Notes: generated by a model not told the origin, from the sequence alone. DNA of 64,000 nucleotides from Sandaracinus amylolyticus (GCF_021631985.1 NZ_CP070225.1:310001-374000); one strand, 5' to 3'. Positions 49,551-59,473 are shown, numbered from the stretch's first letter. Numbers and translations are program-made.

Positions 49551-49576
49551 CTAACGGTGTTAGCTAACGGCGTTAG
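49551..49576. promoter_or_regulatory. Double palindromic operator, probably TetR-bound
   Basis: Two abutting 13-bp palindromes: CTAACGGTGTTAG (49551-49563, one mismatch) and CTAACGGCGTTAG (49564-49576, perfect 6-1-6). They start 3 bp upstream of the hydrolase ATG and lie 53 bp from the divergent NB-ARC regulator gene. The arrangement suits two TetR dimers and would block transcription or the ribosome-binding region. The regulator is inferred from adjacency. Confidence 0.7.
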
Positions 49577-49629
49577 TGTCAAGGCCGAGGGCGAAGATCC
49601 GCGAGCGCGGGCCGTACACTGCCGGTCGC

Positions 49630-52155
49630 ATGTCGCCCTCGGATCACTCCCTCGTGGGACGCGCGCGCGAGCTCGCCGAGCTCGAGGCGCTGCTCGCGAG
49701 CGGCGAGCGCCTGGTGACGCTCACGGGGCTCGGCGGCATCGGGAAGAGCGCGCTCGCTCGGTGCATCGGGGCCGGTGAATCGGACGTCGTGCGCTGCGAT
49801 CTCGACGAGGCGACCACCGTCGAGGCGCTCTCGGACGCGGTCGCGGCCGCGCTCGACGCGGGGCCTGGAGGAAGCCCTCGCGACCCGTCGTGGCCCGCGC
49901 GCGCGATCGCGGCGCGCGGGCCCGTCCTGCTGGTGCTCGACCCGCTCGATCGGGTCGCGGGCGCCGCGGCGCGCATCGCGGAGTGGCTCGCGTGCGCGCC
50001 CGAGCTCGTGGTGCTCGCGGTCTCGCGCGAGCGGCTGCAGATCCCCGGCGAGATCGCGTACGAGGTCGGTCCGATCGCCACCGACGACGATGCGATCGCG
50101 CTCTTCGTCGCCGCCGCGGGCGCACAGCGGCACGGCTACGCACCGAGCGACGACGAGCGGAAGGTGATCGCGGAGATCGTGCGCGAGCTCGATCGGGTGC
50201 CGCTCGCGATCGAGCTCGCGGCGGCGCGCCTCGCGGTGATGGGCCCGGCCGCGCTGCTGCATCGACTGCGGAGCCGCTTCGACGTGCTGCGACGTCCGGG
50301 AGGGCGAGGGCGCCACGGCGCGCTCGAGGCCTCGCTCGCGTGGTCGTGGGAGATCCTCGAGCCGTGGGAGCGCGAGGTGCTCGCGCAGTGCACGGTGTTC
50401 CGCGGCGGCTTCGGGCTCGACGCGGTGGAAGCAGTCGTGGCGACGAGCGTGCCGGTGATCGACGTGATCGCCGCGCTGCGCGCGAAGTCGATGATCCGCG
50501 CGCAGTCGATCGAGCGCGGCGAGCTGCGGCTCTCGCTCTACGAGAGCGTGCGCGCGTACGCGACGCGCGGCGTGGGGGAGGGCGCGCGGGAGCTCGAGGC
50601 GCGGCACGCGAAGCACTTCGTCGAGCAGGCGGAGCGATGGGCGGCGAGCGTGGAGACGCGCGACGGAGACGAAGCACGCGCGTGGCTCGCGCTGGAGCGC
50701 GAGAACCTCCTCGCGGTGGTCGAGCGCATCCTGGGGCGCGGCACGGTGAGCGCGCGGATCGCGGAGCTCGCGCTGCGCGCGCTCGTCGCGCTGGTGCCGG
50801 TGCTCTCGGTGCGCGGACCGCTCGAGCTCTACGCGCGCCATCTCGAGCGTGCGCTCGAAGTGACCGCGGGCTCGGGCGCGGATCCCCGGCTTCAGGCGCG
50901 AGGCCTGCTCGTGCGTGGCGCGCTGCGGAGGCAGCGCGGCGACGTCGCGGGCGCAGAGCGCGATCTCGGCGAGGCGCTGGTGCTCGCGCATCACACCGGC
51001 GATGCAGCCGTCGAGGCACGCGCGCTGCTCGCGGTCTCGCGCATCGCGTCGCAGCGCGGCGATCTCGAGCGCGCATCGGCCGCGATCGAACGCGCGATCG
51101 CGATCGAGAGCGGCGATCCGGGCGGCGAGGCGCGGGGATGGATCGCGCGCGCGGAGCTCGCGTGGGCGCGTGGTGATCGCGATGCGGCGCGGGACGCGCT
51201 CGAGCGTGCGCGAGCGCGCGGGATGCGATCGGCGCTGATCGAGGCGGCGATCCGCCGGAGGCTCGCGCTGGTGGAGCTCTCGGACGGACGCGCCGACGAC
51301 GCTCGCGCGCACCTCGCGGTGGCGCGTGAGCTCGCGGGCGCGCTGCACGATCGACGCGGCCTCGCGATCGCGAGGGCCCTCGGCGGCGTGGCCGATCACG
51401 TCGAAGGTCGGCTCGATGACGCGGCCGGCGCATACCGCGAGGCAATCGCGGATCTCGCGGCCGGAGGGTTCGTCACGCTCGAGGCGATCGTCGGTGGGGC
51501 GCTGGGGATGGTCCACGCCGAGCGCGGCGATCGCGCGGAAGCGCGGCTCCTCGTGCAGGGCGCGCGCGCTGCGCTGGAGGGCGGCGACCCCGCGCTCGAC
51601 GCGTTCTTCACGTGCGTGCTCGCGCGCATCGAGGCACTGGCGGGGCGGGACGCAGCGGGGCGTGCGCTGTTCGTCGTGGCGCGAGGGCGGAGCGCGAGCG
51701 CGGCCGACGCGTCGGTGGTGGCGCTGGTCGACGCAATCGAAGCGAGCAAGCTCGAAGGCGCACCGCCGTCGCTCGCGCTGACGTTGATCGCGCGGCTCCG
51801 TGCATCGAGCGCACGGCCGCAGGTCCAGGAGCGCGCCGACGCCGTGCGGGTCGGCGACGCGGGCTCGTGGTTCCGCGTGGGAGGCGGGGAGCGCGTCGAG
51901 CTCGCGAAGCGGAAGCCGCTGCGTCGCATCCTCGACCGCCTGGCGGACGAGCACGCGAGCGCCCCGGGGCGCGCGCTCGCGTGGGACGCGCTGATCGAAG
52001 CGGGCTGGCCCGGCGAGAAGATGCGCGCCGACGCGGGCGCCCACCGCGTGCGCGTCGCGATCTCCACGCTGCGCAAGATGGGTCTGCGCGACGTCGTGAA
52101 GACCGTCGAACAGGGCTACCTCCTCGACGCGCAGGTTCCGATCGTCCGCGATTGA
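49630..52155 (+). CDS. NB-ARC/AAA-type ATPase regulator with TPRs and C-terminal winged helix
   Basis: 841 residues. P-loop 'LTGLGGIGKSALA' (about 28-40), 'GPVLLVLDPLD' as Walker B, and 'RVPLAIELAAARLAVMG', the GxP-like motif of STAND ATPases, are followed by a helical arm and about eight TPR-like helix pairs (about 370-700). The C-terminus (about 745-838) is an OmpR-type winged helix: 'LAWDALIEAGWPGEKMRADAGAHRVRVAISTLRKMG' then 'VEQGYLLD'. AfsR/SARP-type regulators usually carry this domain at the N-terminus, so the order is reversed. Probably an ATP-switched transcription factor with ligand sensing by the TPRs. Target genes unknown; its stop directly abuts the convergent propeller gene. Confidence 0.87.
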   Translation: MSPSDHSLVGRARELAELEALLASGERLVTLTGLGGIGKSALARCIGAGESDVVRCDLDEATTVEALSDAVAAALDAGPGGSPRDPSWPARAIAARGPVLLVLDPLDRVAGAAARIAEWLACAPELVVLAVSRERLQIPGEIAYEVGPIATDDDAIALFVAAAGAQRHGYAPSDDERKVIAEIVRELDRVPLAIELAAARLAVMGPAALLHRLRSRFDVLRRPGGRGRHGALEASLAWSWEILEPWEREVLAQCTVFRGGFGLDAVEAVVATSVPVIDVIAALRAKSMIRAQSIERGELRLSLYESVRAYATRGVGEGARELEARHAKHFVEQAERWAASVETRDGDEARAWLALERENLLAVVERILGRGTVSARIAELALRALVALVPVLSVRGPLELYARHLERALEVTAGSGADPRLQARGLLVRGALRRQRGDVAGAERDLGEALVLAHHTGDAAVEARALLAVSRIASQRGDLERASAAIERAIAIESGDPGGEARGWIARAELAWARGDRDAARDALERARARGMRSALIEAAIRRRLALVELSDGRADDARAHLAVARELAGALHDRRGLAIARALGGVADHVEGRLDDAAGAYREAIADLAAGGFVTLEAIVGGALGMVHAERGDRAEARLLVQGARAALEGGDPALDAFFTCVLARIEALAGRDAAGRALFVVARGRSASAADASVVALVDAIEASKLEGAPPSLALTLIARLRASSARPQVQERADAVRVGDAGSWFRVGGGERVELAKRKPLRRILDRLADEHASAPGRALAWDALIEAGWPGEKMRADAGAHRVRVAISTLRKMGLRDVVKTVEQGYLLDAQVPIVRD

Positions 52156-53946
52156 TCACTCCGCGACACGCACCCGCGCGAGCCCCGCGCGCGTCGCGAT
52201 CCACGCCTCGTGCTCGTCGATCGCGAGCACGTCGGTCACGTCGTCGCCCGGCATGCCTTCGCTGCGCCCGATGCGCGACCACGCGCCGGGCTCACCGACG
52301 AGCAGCCCGCCCTCGAGCGTGCCCACCCACGCGCGCTCGGCGCGCGTCTCGATCGCGTGCGGGTTGATCCACCCGCAGGGCAGCGTCGCGCCCTCGCGCT
52401 CGATCACGAAGCGCCCGCTCGTGTGGGTGACGAGCCCGCCGTGGTAGGTGCCCGCGAGGAGCCCGCCGCGCCACGGCGCGACCGCGGTCACCCAGTCCAC
52501 CGGCAGCGCGCCCGTCGCGACCGACTCGCGCGCGAAGCGACCGGTCGCGGGGTCGAAGCGCAGGAGGCCGTGCAGGCTGCCGACCCATACGTTGCCGCGC
52601 GCGTCGGTCGTGACCGCGTGCAGCTGCGCGACCGGCATCGAGTCGTCGCCGCTCCAGCGCTGCCAGCGATCCCCCTCGCGCCGCGCGAGCACGCGCGACG
52701 TCGTGGCCCAGAGCGCGCCGCGGCGATCGACGTGCAGCGCGGTCACGTGCTGATCGCCGGGGCCGTTCGGATCGTCGATCGGCGCGAAACGACGGCCGTC
52801 GTGCACGAAGACGCCGCGATCGGTCGCGATCCACAGGCGCGCGCCCTCGGCGCCGCGCGTCACCGCGAGATCGTTCACCCGCGGATCGACGTGCCAGCGA
52901 TCGAGCGCGATGCGCACTGCTTCGATGCGGCCGCTCGCGTCCATCCGTGCGAGCCCGCGGTCGAACGTGCCGATCCAGATCGCGCCGTCGTAGCGCGCGA
53001 GCGCCGTGAGATCGGCGCTGGGCAGCCCTCCGCCGAGCACCCGCCGCGCAGTGCCGTGCTCGACGCGCACGAGGCCCCCGTCGTCGGCGACCCACACGAC
53101 GTCGCCCTGCACGGCGAGCGCGCGGGCGCGCGCCGACACGCCGCGGATCGATCGCACGCGCGTGCCCTCGAGCTGCGCGACGCCACCGCCCCAGCTCGCG
53201 ACCCACGTGCGATGGATCGCGCGCACGTCGCGCACCGCGAGCCGCTCGGCGGCGCGTGTCTCGTCGGCGCGCGCCGCGATCGTTCCGTCGCCGGCGACCC
53301 GCGACACGCCACCGAGCGTCGCGACGAGCACGTCGTCGCCGTGCGTCTCGAGATCCCACACGAGATCGTGGGATAACCCCTGCGCGTGGCGGATACGCCC
53401 GCGGATCGCGCCGCTCGCATCGAGGCGCACCACGCCGCGCCCTGCGGTCGCGATCCACAGCCCGTCGGGTCGCGCGAGCGCGTCGGTCTGCCGCGCGTAG
53501 GTGGGATCGCTGCCCAGCGACACCGCCTCGGGCGCGCCGTCGCGCACTCGGAAGAGGCCCTCGCCGTAGGTCGCGATCCAGATCGCGCCGTGCGCGCGCA
53601 GCACGCGGCGTGCGCGCGCGATCGCGAACGTGCGCGTCACGCGCAGGGTGCCGTCGAGCTCGGCGACGCCCTCGATCGACGCAGCCCACACCGCGCCGTC
53701 GATCACGTCGAGCGCGCGGAGGCGCGTGCCCGGCAGACCGTCCGCGCTCGTCAGCGTGCGCGTGACGCGCTCGCCTTCGATCACCACGAGCCCGCCGGAG
53801 GTCGCCGCGAGCACGCGCCCGTCGGGCATCACCTCGACGTCGTGCACGTCGCCGGTCGCGCCGATCGTCTCGAGCACCTCGAGCCGCGGCTGTGCGCGCG
53901 CAGCCGACGCGAGCGCGAGCACTCCGATCACGATCAGCGCTCTCAT
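52156..53946 (-). CDS. Secreted 'two-component regulator'-type beta-propeller protein
   Basis: 596 residues; signal peptide ends 'SAARA|QP'. The rest is a run of about 12-14 propeller strands of the Reg_prop type ('GLPGTRLRALDVIDGAVWAAS', 'IWIGTFDRGLARMD', 'LWIATDRGVFVHDG'). In classical hybrid sensors such propellers precede a histidine kinase; here no kinase follows and the protein ends with the last blade ('IATRAGLARVRV'). Its ATG overlaps the stop of the PQQ-VIT-VWA gene by 4 nt, so the two are coupled and may act together in the periplasm. Confidence 0.85.
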   Translation of the reverse strand: MRALIVIGVLALASAARAQPRLEVLETIGATGDVHDVEVMPDGRVLAATSGGLVVIEGERVTRTLTSADGLPGTRLRALDVIDGAVWAASIEGVAELDGTLRVTRTFAIARARRVLRAHGAIWIATYGEGLFRVRDGAPEAVSLGSDPTYARQTDALARPDGLWIATAGRGVVRLDASGAIRGRIRHAQGLSHDLVWDLETHGDDVLVATLGGVSRVAGDGTIAARADETRAAERLAVRDVRAIHRTWVASWGGGVAQLEGTRVRSIRGVSARARALAVQGDVVWVADDGGLVRVEHGTARRVLGGGLPSADLTALARYDGAIWIGTFDRGLARMDASGRIEAVRIALDRWHVDPRVNDLAVTRGAEGARLWIATDRGVFVHDGRRFAPIDDPNGPGDQHVTALHVDRRGALWATTSRVLARREGDRWQRWSGDDSMPVAQLHAVTTDARGNVWVGSLHGLLRFDPATGRFARESVATGALPVDWVTAVAPWRGGLLAGTYHGGLVTHTSGRFVIEREGATLPCGWINPHAIETRAERAWVGTLEGGLLVGEPGAWSRIGRSEGMPGDDVTDVLAIDEHEAWIATRAGLARVRVAE

Positions 53947-56900
53947 CGCGCGATCTCCACCGGCACGCGCCGCGTCGACACGTTCGCCGCGAGATCCGCG
54001 ACCACCACCTCGAGCGCCATCGTGCCCTCGGCGTCGTCGGGCACGCGCAGCGTGCCTTCCCAGGTGCTCGGCCCGGTGAGCTCGAGCGAGACCGGCTCGC
54101 CGCCCGGCGCGCGCACCTCGACGCGACGCACGTCCGCGAGGAGCTGCGCGCGCTGCGGATCGATCTCCCGACGCCCCACCTGCGCGAGATCGGCCTCGGT
54201 GATCACCTGCCGAGCGCGCACCGTGATCGTCGCGCCCGGGCGCGCGTCTCCGTCGATCTCGATCGCGACCTCGGGCGCGCTCGCGTCCACCGTGTAGAAG
54301 ACGCGCAGCTGCTCGGCCTCGCCATCGGCGTGCGTCACGAGGATCTCGATCGGGAAGGTCCCTTCGCCCGCATCGCGCGGGATCAGGAAGCGCGCGGTCC
54401 AGCGATCGATCGCGGGCTCCCAGCGCGCGTCGATGGTCTCGCCGAAGGGCAGGATCACCGTGACCGCACGTGCGTCGGCGGGCGCGGGGATGCGGATCTC
54501 GGGGTCACCCGGCAGCGCACGCGCCGGGCTCACCGTCGCGCGCACCTCGGCCTCGGCGTCGGCCTCGTCCGGCGCGGCAGGCGTCTCCTCCACCGCGACG
54601 AAGGACGTGAACGGCGTGACCACGTGGTGTGCGAGACCGAGCTCGGTCACCTCGCGCACGAGGTCCTCGTCGTCGCGCACCTCGAGCCGGCGCACGCGAT
54701 CGCCGATCGCGGCGCGCGCCCAGAGCGACTCCTGCGACGCGTGCGGCCCGTCGGGTGTGGGCTCGCCCGGGAGCGTCACGTCGATCGCGCGCTCGTAGCG
54801 CCGGCCGTTCACCGAGCCGCGCACCCGCACCGTCGCGCGGCCGCCGCGCACGAAGCGCGCGTTCACGAAGAGCGGGCGATCCGCGAAGAGATCGGGCACG
54901 CGCGCCGGATACGCGTCGTGCACGTCGAGCCCGCCCCAGTCGATCTCGACGTCGGTGAACACCGGGCGATCGATCCACGCGTGCAAGCGCTCGGCGGCGC
55001 GCTGTGCGTCCTCGCCGAGCGTGGTGATCAGCGCGCGACCACGGCCCACCTCGGCGCTGCGCTCGAGCAGGAAACGATTGGGCGAGCTGCCCACACCGAG
55101 CGCGTAGACGCGGCTGGATCCGAGGTGCGTCGCGATCGCGCGGAGCACCTCGCCCTCGTTCGCGATGTATCCGTCGGTGACGAGCACCACGAGCGGCACG
55201 CGACCGCCCGAGCGCGCGCTCGCGGCGTTGGCGCGATCGAGCGCTTCTTCGATCGCGGGCACCATCCGCGTCGCGCCCACCGCACGCAGCTGTGCGAGGA
55301 ACTCGTCGGCGCGGGCGGTCGTGTCGGCATCGCCCGCCGCGTGCTCCCCCATCCGCACCACGCGATCCGCGAACCCGATCACGTCGACGGTGTCGCCGTC
55401 GCGCAGCGCGCCGATCGCGCGACGCACCAGCGCGCGCGCCTGCTCGCTCGGACGCCCGCGCATCGAGCTCGACGCGTCGACGACGAACACGAGATCGCGG
55501 GGCGCGATGGTGTCCTCGGCGGGCGCGTCGGGCGGCTGCACCAGCAGCGTGAGCCAGCCCTCCTCACCACCGCGATGGGCGAGCACGGTCGCGCGCGGCG
55601 CATCGCCGCCGAGCCCGTAGCGCAGCACGAAGTCGCGGTTCGCGACCTGCTCGCCCTCGAGCCGCACGCTCGCGATCGAAGGACGCGCGCCGCGCTCGAT
55701 CACGACGTCGTGGGTCGGCGACTCGATCGCGCCGATCGGCATGCCCGCGTCGATCGAGAGCGACATCGAGACCGCGCGCGCGTCGGGCTCCTCCGGCTGC
55801 TGCGCGACCGCGCTCGCATCGCTCGGATCGAAGCGGCGAGGCGCCGCGAGCGGGAAGGCGAGCTCGTAGCGCCCCGACTCGAAGGGCAGCGGCTGCACGA
55901 AGCGCAGGTGCACCTCGATGCGATCGCCGGGCATGAGGTTCGCGACGCGCTGCGCGAAGAGATCGGGTCGTTGCTGCTCCAACAATGCGGCGCGACGTCC
56001 GGTCGCGCGCGCCTCCTCGTAGGTGCGGCGTGCCTGCGAGCGACCCTGGATGCGCCCGCGGATCACGCGCTCGCCGACGTGCATCTCCATCGCGTCCACC
56101 GCCGCGTCGAGGGGCAGCGGGAAGAGATAGACCGCCTCGATCGGCGCATCGCCGTCGTTGACGAACTCCTGCGTGACCTCGACCTCGGCGACGAACCCCG
56201 AGATGCGCGCGTCGATCGACGTGCGACGCAGCGGCAGATCGCGCTCCGGCGCCGGCGGGGTGATCGCGGCGGGCGACGCGTCGCTCGCGACCTCGCCCTC
56301 GTCGCCGTCGACGTCGGGCTCGGCCGCCGCGGGCGCGACCGCGCGCAGCGTGCCGCGCGTCGGTCGCTCGAGGCTCGCGAGCAGCGCGGGATCGACGGTG
56401 CCCGCGGTCTCGACCGGTCCCGCGTGGCGCTCGTTGCCGCCCCACATGTGCCAGCCGTCGAGCATCGCGTCGCCGACCTCGAGGCCGATCACGTTGCCGC
56501 GCGCGGTGGTCGCGTAGACCCAGCCCTGCGCGACGATCGGCTGGAACACGATCGGCTCGCCGATCTCGTAGGCCCAGATCGTCATGCCGGTGTCGACGTC
56601 GGTCGCGACGAGCTGACCGTCGACCGTGCCGAACACGAGGAGCGATCCGACGATCGCCGGCGGGCTCAGCGCCTGCGCGCCCTCGGCGCGCGCGTAGGTG
56701 CGGCGCCACACCTCGTCGCCGGTGTCGATCGCGCGCGCGAGGATCGCATCGCCGATCGCGAAGTACGCGCGCCCGTCCGCGACGGTCGGCGTCGATCCCT
56801 GGAACGCCCAGCCGGCCGCGACGTTGCGCAGCCCGAGGTGGTCGCCGTGCGGGACGTTGCCCCACGCGCCCGCTTGTCCGTGCACCAGCGCGCGATCGCG

Positions 56901-57926
56901 GCTCTCGCCCGCGAGATACGGCGCCTCGAAACGATCTCCTTCGCGCACGACGCGACCATCGCGCGCGGAGAGCACGACGATCTGCTCGTGGTCCCCGACT
57001 CGGCGCGCGAGCAGCACCGAGCTGCGATCGACCCACACCGCGCTCGATGCGCCGACGTCGCGCGACCAGCGGACCTCGCCGGTCCGCAGCGCGAGCTCGA
57101 AGGCGCTGCCGTCCATCGTCGCGAAGTACACGGAGTCGCCGAGGATCTGCGGCGCCTGGATCACGTCGGCGGGGATCGGCGTCGACCACACCGGCTCTCC
57201 ATCATCGAGGCGGAACGCGCCGAAGCGATGCGCGCCGTCCGCGGGATACGCCGAGACCACGAGCCCGTCGGCCGCGGCGGGCTGGCTCATCAGTGGATCG
57301 CCGAGCCAGCGGCTCCAGCGGATCTCGCCGGTGCCCGCGTCGGCGACGAAGAGCGTGCAGCTCTCGGTGTTGAAGATGACGCGATCGTTCGCGACGATCG
57401 CCGCGCTCGGTCCACCGTCGGGCGCCGCGACCGACCACGCGAGCTCTCCGTCGTACGCATCGAGCGCGAAGAAGCGATGGCTCGCGAACCCACCGCCGAG
57501 GAACACGCGCCCGTTCGCGTAGGCCGCCGACGTGAGCAGCTCGTCGTTGGGCAGCGCGGTGATCCATCCGCGACGTCCACCACCCCAGTCGAAGCGCGCA
57601 TTGCCGCCGCGCGGTGGATGCGGGAGCGCGATGCGGCGCACCGGCACGCGATGCTCGATCGATCCGTCGTCGCCCTCGGGCACGCCGGCGAGCGCGTCGC
57701 GGATCAGCGCTTCGTGATCGATCTCGCGCGGCGTGTGCCCCTCGATCGCCACGAAGTGATCGCGCTCGTGCGCATCGGTCGCGCTCGCCGCGGTCGTGCT
57801 CGCGCGTGGGCTGCTCGCGGGCGTCGGACAGCCATCGAGCAGCAGCGCGACGCTGCCGACCGTCCACGCGAGCAGCATCGTCCGTCGCGGCCGGGCCGCG
57901 CGGGCCCGCCGATCGAAACGCACCAT
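53943..57926 (-). CDS. PQQ-propeller / VIT / VWA fusion lipoprotein
   Basis: 1327 residues. An N-terminal basic stretch and hydrophobic segment end in lipobox 'ALLLDGC' (Cys about residue 33). Residues about 115-505 form a PQQ-type beta-propeller ('AYDGELAWSVAAPDGG', 'DTGDEVWRRTYA', 'DVDTGMTIWAYE'). A VIT domain follows at about 565-705 ('ISGFVAEVEVTQEFVNDG', 'EAVYLFPLP'), then a VWA domain at about 805-985 with a complete MIDAS 'DASSS' and 'TDGY'. The C-terminal beta domain contains an Ig-like fold. VIT plus VWA is the inter-alpha-trypsin-inhibitor heavy-chain layout, usual for surface adhesion or protein-protein contact. Fusion to a PQQ propeller is uncommon. Start ATG 57926 chosen; an internal Met17 is possible. 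Confidence 0.87.
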   Translation of the reverse strand: MVRFDRRARAARPRRTMLLAWTVGSVALLLDGCPTPASSPRASTTAASATDAHERDHFVAIEGHTPREIDHEALIRDALAGVPEGDDGSIEHRVPVRRIALPHPPRGGNARFDWGGGRRGWITALPNDELLTSAAYANGRVFLGGGFASHRFFALDAYDGELAWSVAAPDGGPSAAIVANDRVIFNTESCTLFVADAGTGEIRWSRWLGDPLMSQPAAADGLVVSAYPADGAHRFGAFRLDDGEPVWSTPIPADVIQAPQILGDSVYFATMDGSAFELALRTGEVRWSRDVGASSAVWVDRSSVLLARRVGDHEQIVVLSARDGRVVREGDRFEAPYLAGESRDRALVHGQAGAWGNVPHGDHLGLRNVAAGWAFQGSTPTVADGRAYFAIGDAILARAIDTGDEVWRRTYARAEGAQALSPPAIVGSLLVFGTVDGQLVATDVDTGMTIWAYEIGEPIVFQPIVAQGWVYATTARGNVIGLEVGDAMLDGWHMWGGNERHAGPVETAGTVDPALLASLERPTRGTLRAVAPAAAEPDVDGDEGEVASDASPAAITPPAPERDLPLRRTSIDARISGFVAEVEVTQEFVNDGDAPIEAVYLFPLPLDAAVDAMEMHVGERVIRGRIQGRSQARRTYEEARATGRRAALLEQQRPDLFAQRVANLMPGDRIEVHLRFVQPLPFESGRYELAFPLAAPRRFDPSDASAVAQQPEEPDARAVSMSLSIDAGMPIGAIESPTHDVVIERGARPSIASVRLEGEQVANRDFVLRYGLGGDAPRATVLAHRGGEEGWLTLLVQPPDAPAEDTIAPRDLVFVVDASSSMRGRPSEQARALVRRAIGALRDGDTVDVIGFADRVVRMGEHAAGDADTTARADEFLAQLRAVGATRMVPAIEEALDRANAASARSGGRVPLVVLVTDGYIANEGEVLRAIATHLGSSRVYALGVGSSPNRFLLERSAEVGRGRALITTLGEDAQRAAERLHAWIDRPVFTDVEIDWGGLDVHDAYPARVPDLFADRPLFVNARFVRGGRATVRVRGSVNGRRYERAIDVTLPGEPTPDGPHASQESLWARAAIGDRVRRLEVRDDEDLVREVTELGLAHHVVTPFTSFVAVEETPAAPDEADAEAEVRATVSPARALPGDPEIRIPAPADARAVTVILPFGETIDARWEPAIDRWTARFLIPRDAGEGTFPIEILVTHADGEAEQLRVFYTVDASAPEVAIEIDGDARPGATITVRARQVITEADLAQVGRREIDPQRAQLLADVRRVEVRAPGGEPVSLELTGPSTWEGTLRVPDDAEGTMALEVVVADLAANVSTRRVPVEIAR

Positions 57927-58072
57927 CGTGTCCTCCCCGGCGCACCTCGACGTGCGCGCTCGTCGGCGGACAGCAGCGCACGTGCCACGCCCGCGGATCT
58001 CCGGGATCGCGCGATCGTATGGAGATCACGCGCGTCGGCGGGGACACGCGCCGTGCGGCCCGGCGGACACGA

Positions 58073-59473
58073 CTACGTGATGGACGCGAGCACCGAGACG
58101 AGCGACGCGACGTCGCCCGGTCGCTCCTCGGGACGCTTCGCGAGCGCGCGCAGCAGCGCGTGATCGACCGCGACCGGGAGCCCGCGCGCGAGCACGCTCG
58201 GGGGCACCGGCTGCTCGGCCATCACCATCGTCATCACCGCGAGCGCGTTCGGACCGAGGAAGGGCGGTACGCCGGTGACCATCTCGTAGACCACCGCCGC
58301 GAGGCCGTAGACGTCGCTGCGCGCATCGAGCGGCGCGCCGCGCGCCTGCTCGGGCGACATGTAGAGGGCGGTGCCGACCACCGCGCCGGTGCTCGTCACG
58401 CGCTGCGCCGCGCTCTCCTCCATCGGCTTCGCGAGACCGAAGTCGACGAGCACGGCGCGCTCGCCGAGCCCTGCGACCTGCGCGAGGAAGACGTTCGCGG
58501 GCTTCAGATCACGATGGAGGATCCCCGCGCGATGTGCGGCCGCGAGCGCGTCGCCGAGCTCGATCGCGACGCGGCGCGCGTCGCTCCAGGCGAGCCGCCC
58601 GCTGCGACCGAGGCGCGTCTCGAGCGTCTCGCCGCTCAGCAGATCCATCACGAGATAGTGGAGGCCGTCGTCGGTGCGATCGAAGTCGTGCACGGCGACG
58701 ATCCCCGCGTGCCCGATCGCGCTCGCCGCACGCGCCTCCCGCTCGAAGCGCAGGATCGCGTCGCGCGAGAAGCGCTCGGTCGGCAGCAGCGTCTTCACCG
58801 CGTAGCGACGCCCGGTGCGCAGATGCCGCGCGGCCCACACCGCGCCCATCCCGCCTTGTCCGAGCGGCTCTTCGACGAGGTACGTGCTCTTGAGCACGCG
58901 CCCCGTGATCACGCTGCCCTGTGCGGGCACGCGCGGGCGCGCATCGCGCGTGACCGCGACCGGATCGGGCATCGGAGACGGAGAGGGCGGCGGCTGCGGC
59001 CAGGCGAAGGGCGGAGGTCCCGGCAGCGGCGCGAGCGCCTGCGCGGCGATCGGCCCGGGCGGCGTGTTGCCGCTCGGCGCGTCGCTCAAGAGCCCGTGGG
59101 CGAGCGCGTCGAGCAGCACCGCATCGGCGCGCTCGCGCGTCCACCCGCGCGCCTCGAGCGCGGCGCGATCGACGCGCCCGTCCGAGCCCGCCTCGGTGAA
59201 GATCGCCTGGAGCGCGCGCGTGCCCTGATCGTAGCGATGCCGCGCGAAGAGCAGCGCCGCCGCGCCGAGGCACGGGATCATGCCGCCGAACATCGCGCAG
59301 AACCCCGCTGCGCCGTAGTCGCGCGTCGGCGTCGGCTCGACGGCCCACATCGCGATCATCCCGAACGACACGAGGCCGAAGAGCCAGAGCGGGATCGATC
59401 CGGCGAGGAGGATCAGCGAGCGCGTGCGACGGCTCCTCACCGCGTCGGAGAGTCGATCGAGGCGCAGGCGCAT
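58073..59473 (-). CDS. Membrane Ser/Thr protein kinase
   Basis: 466 residues if ATG 59473 is the start. Two transmembrane helices lie near the N-terminus (about 20-85), then a cytoplasmic segment 'FTEAGSDGRVDRAALEARGW' and a Pro-rich linker. The Hanks-type kinase domain (about 190-460) has 'LGQGGMGAVWAARH', 'YAVKTL', catalytic 'HRDLKPANVF', 'VDFGLAKP', 'YMSPEQARG' and 'SDVYGLAAVVYEM'. All active-site residues are present, so it should be catalytic. The N-terminal membrane part may be the sensor. It is divergent from the second kinase gene; the 186 bp between them show no clear promoter. Confidence 0.92.
   Translation of the reverse strand: MRLRLDRLSDAVRSRRTRSLILLAGSIPLWLFGLVSFGMIAMWAVEPTPTRDYGAAGFCAMFGGMIPCLGAAALLFARHRYDQGTRALQAIFTEAGSDGRVDRAALEARGWTRERADAVLLDALAHGLLSDAPSGNTPPGPIAAQALAPLPGPPPFAWPQPPPSPSPMPDPVAVTRDARPRVPAQGSVITGRVLKSTYLVEEPLGQGGMGAVWAARHLRTGRRYAVKTLLPTERFSRDAILRFEREARAASAIGHAGIVAVHDFDRTDDGLHYLVMDLLSGETLETRLGRSGRLAWSDARRVAIELGDALAAAHRAGILHRDLKPANVFLAQVAGLGERAVLVDFGLAKPMEESAAQRVTSTGAVVGTALYMSPEQARGAPLDARSDVYGLAAVVYEMVTGVPPFLGPNALAVMTMVMAEQPVPPSVLARGLPVAVDHALLRALAKRPEERPGDVASLVSVLASIT

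Noticed and set aside
53892-58163. 1423-codon plus-strand open frame
   Set aside because: Antisense shadow of the PQQ-VIT-VWA and propeller genes; composition is Arg/His/Ala-biased and no domain is visible.
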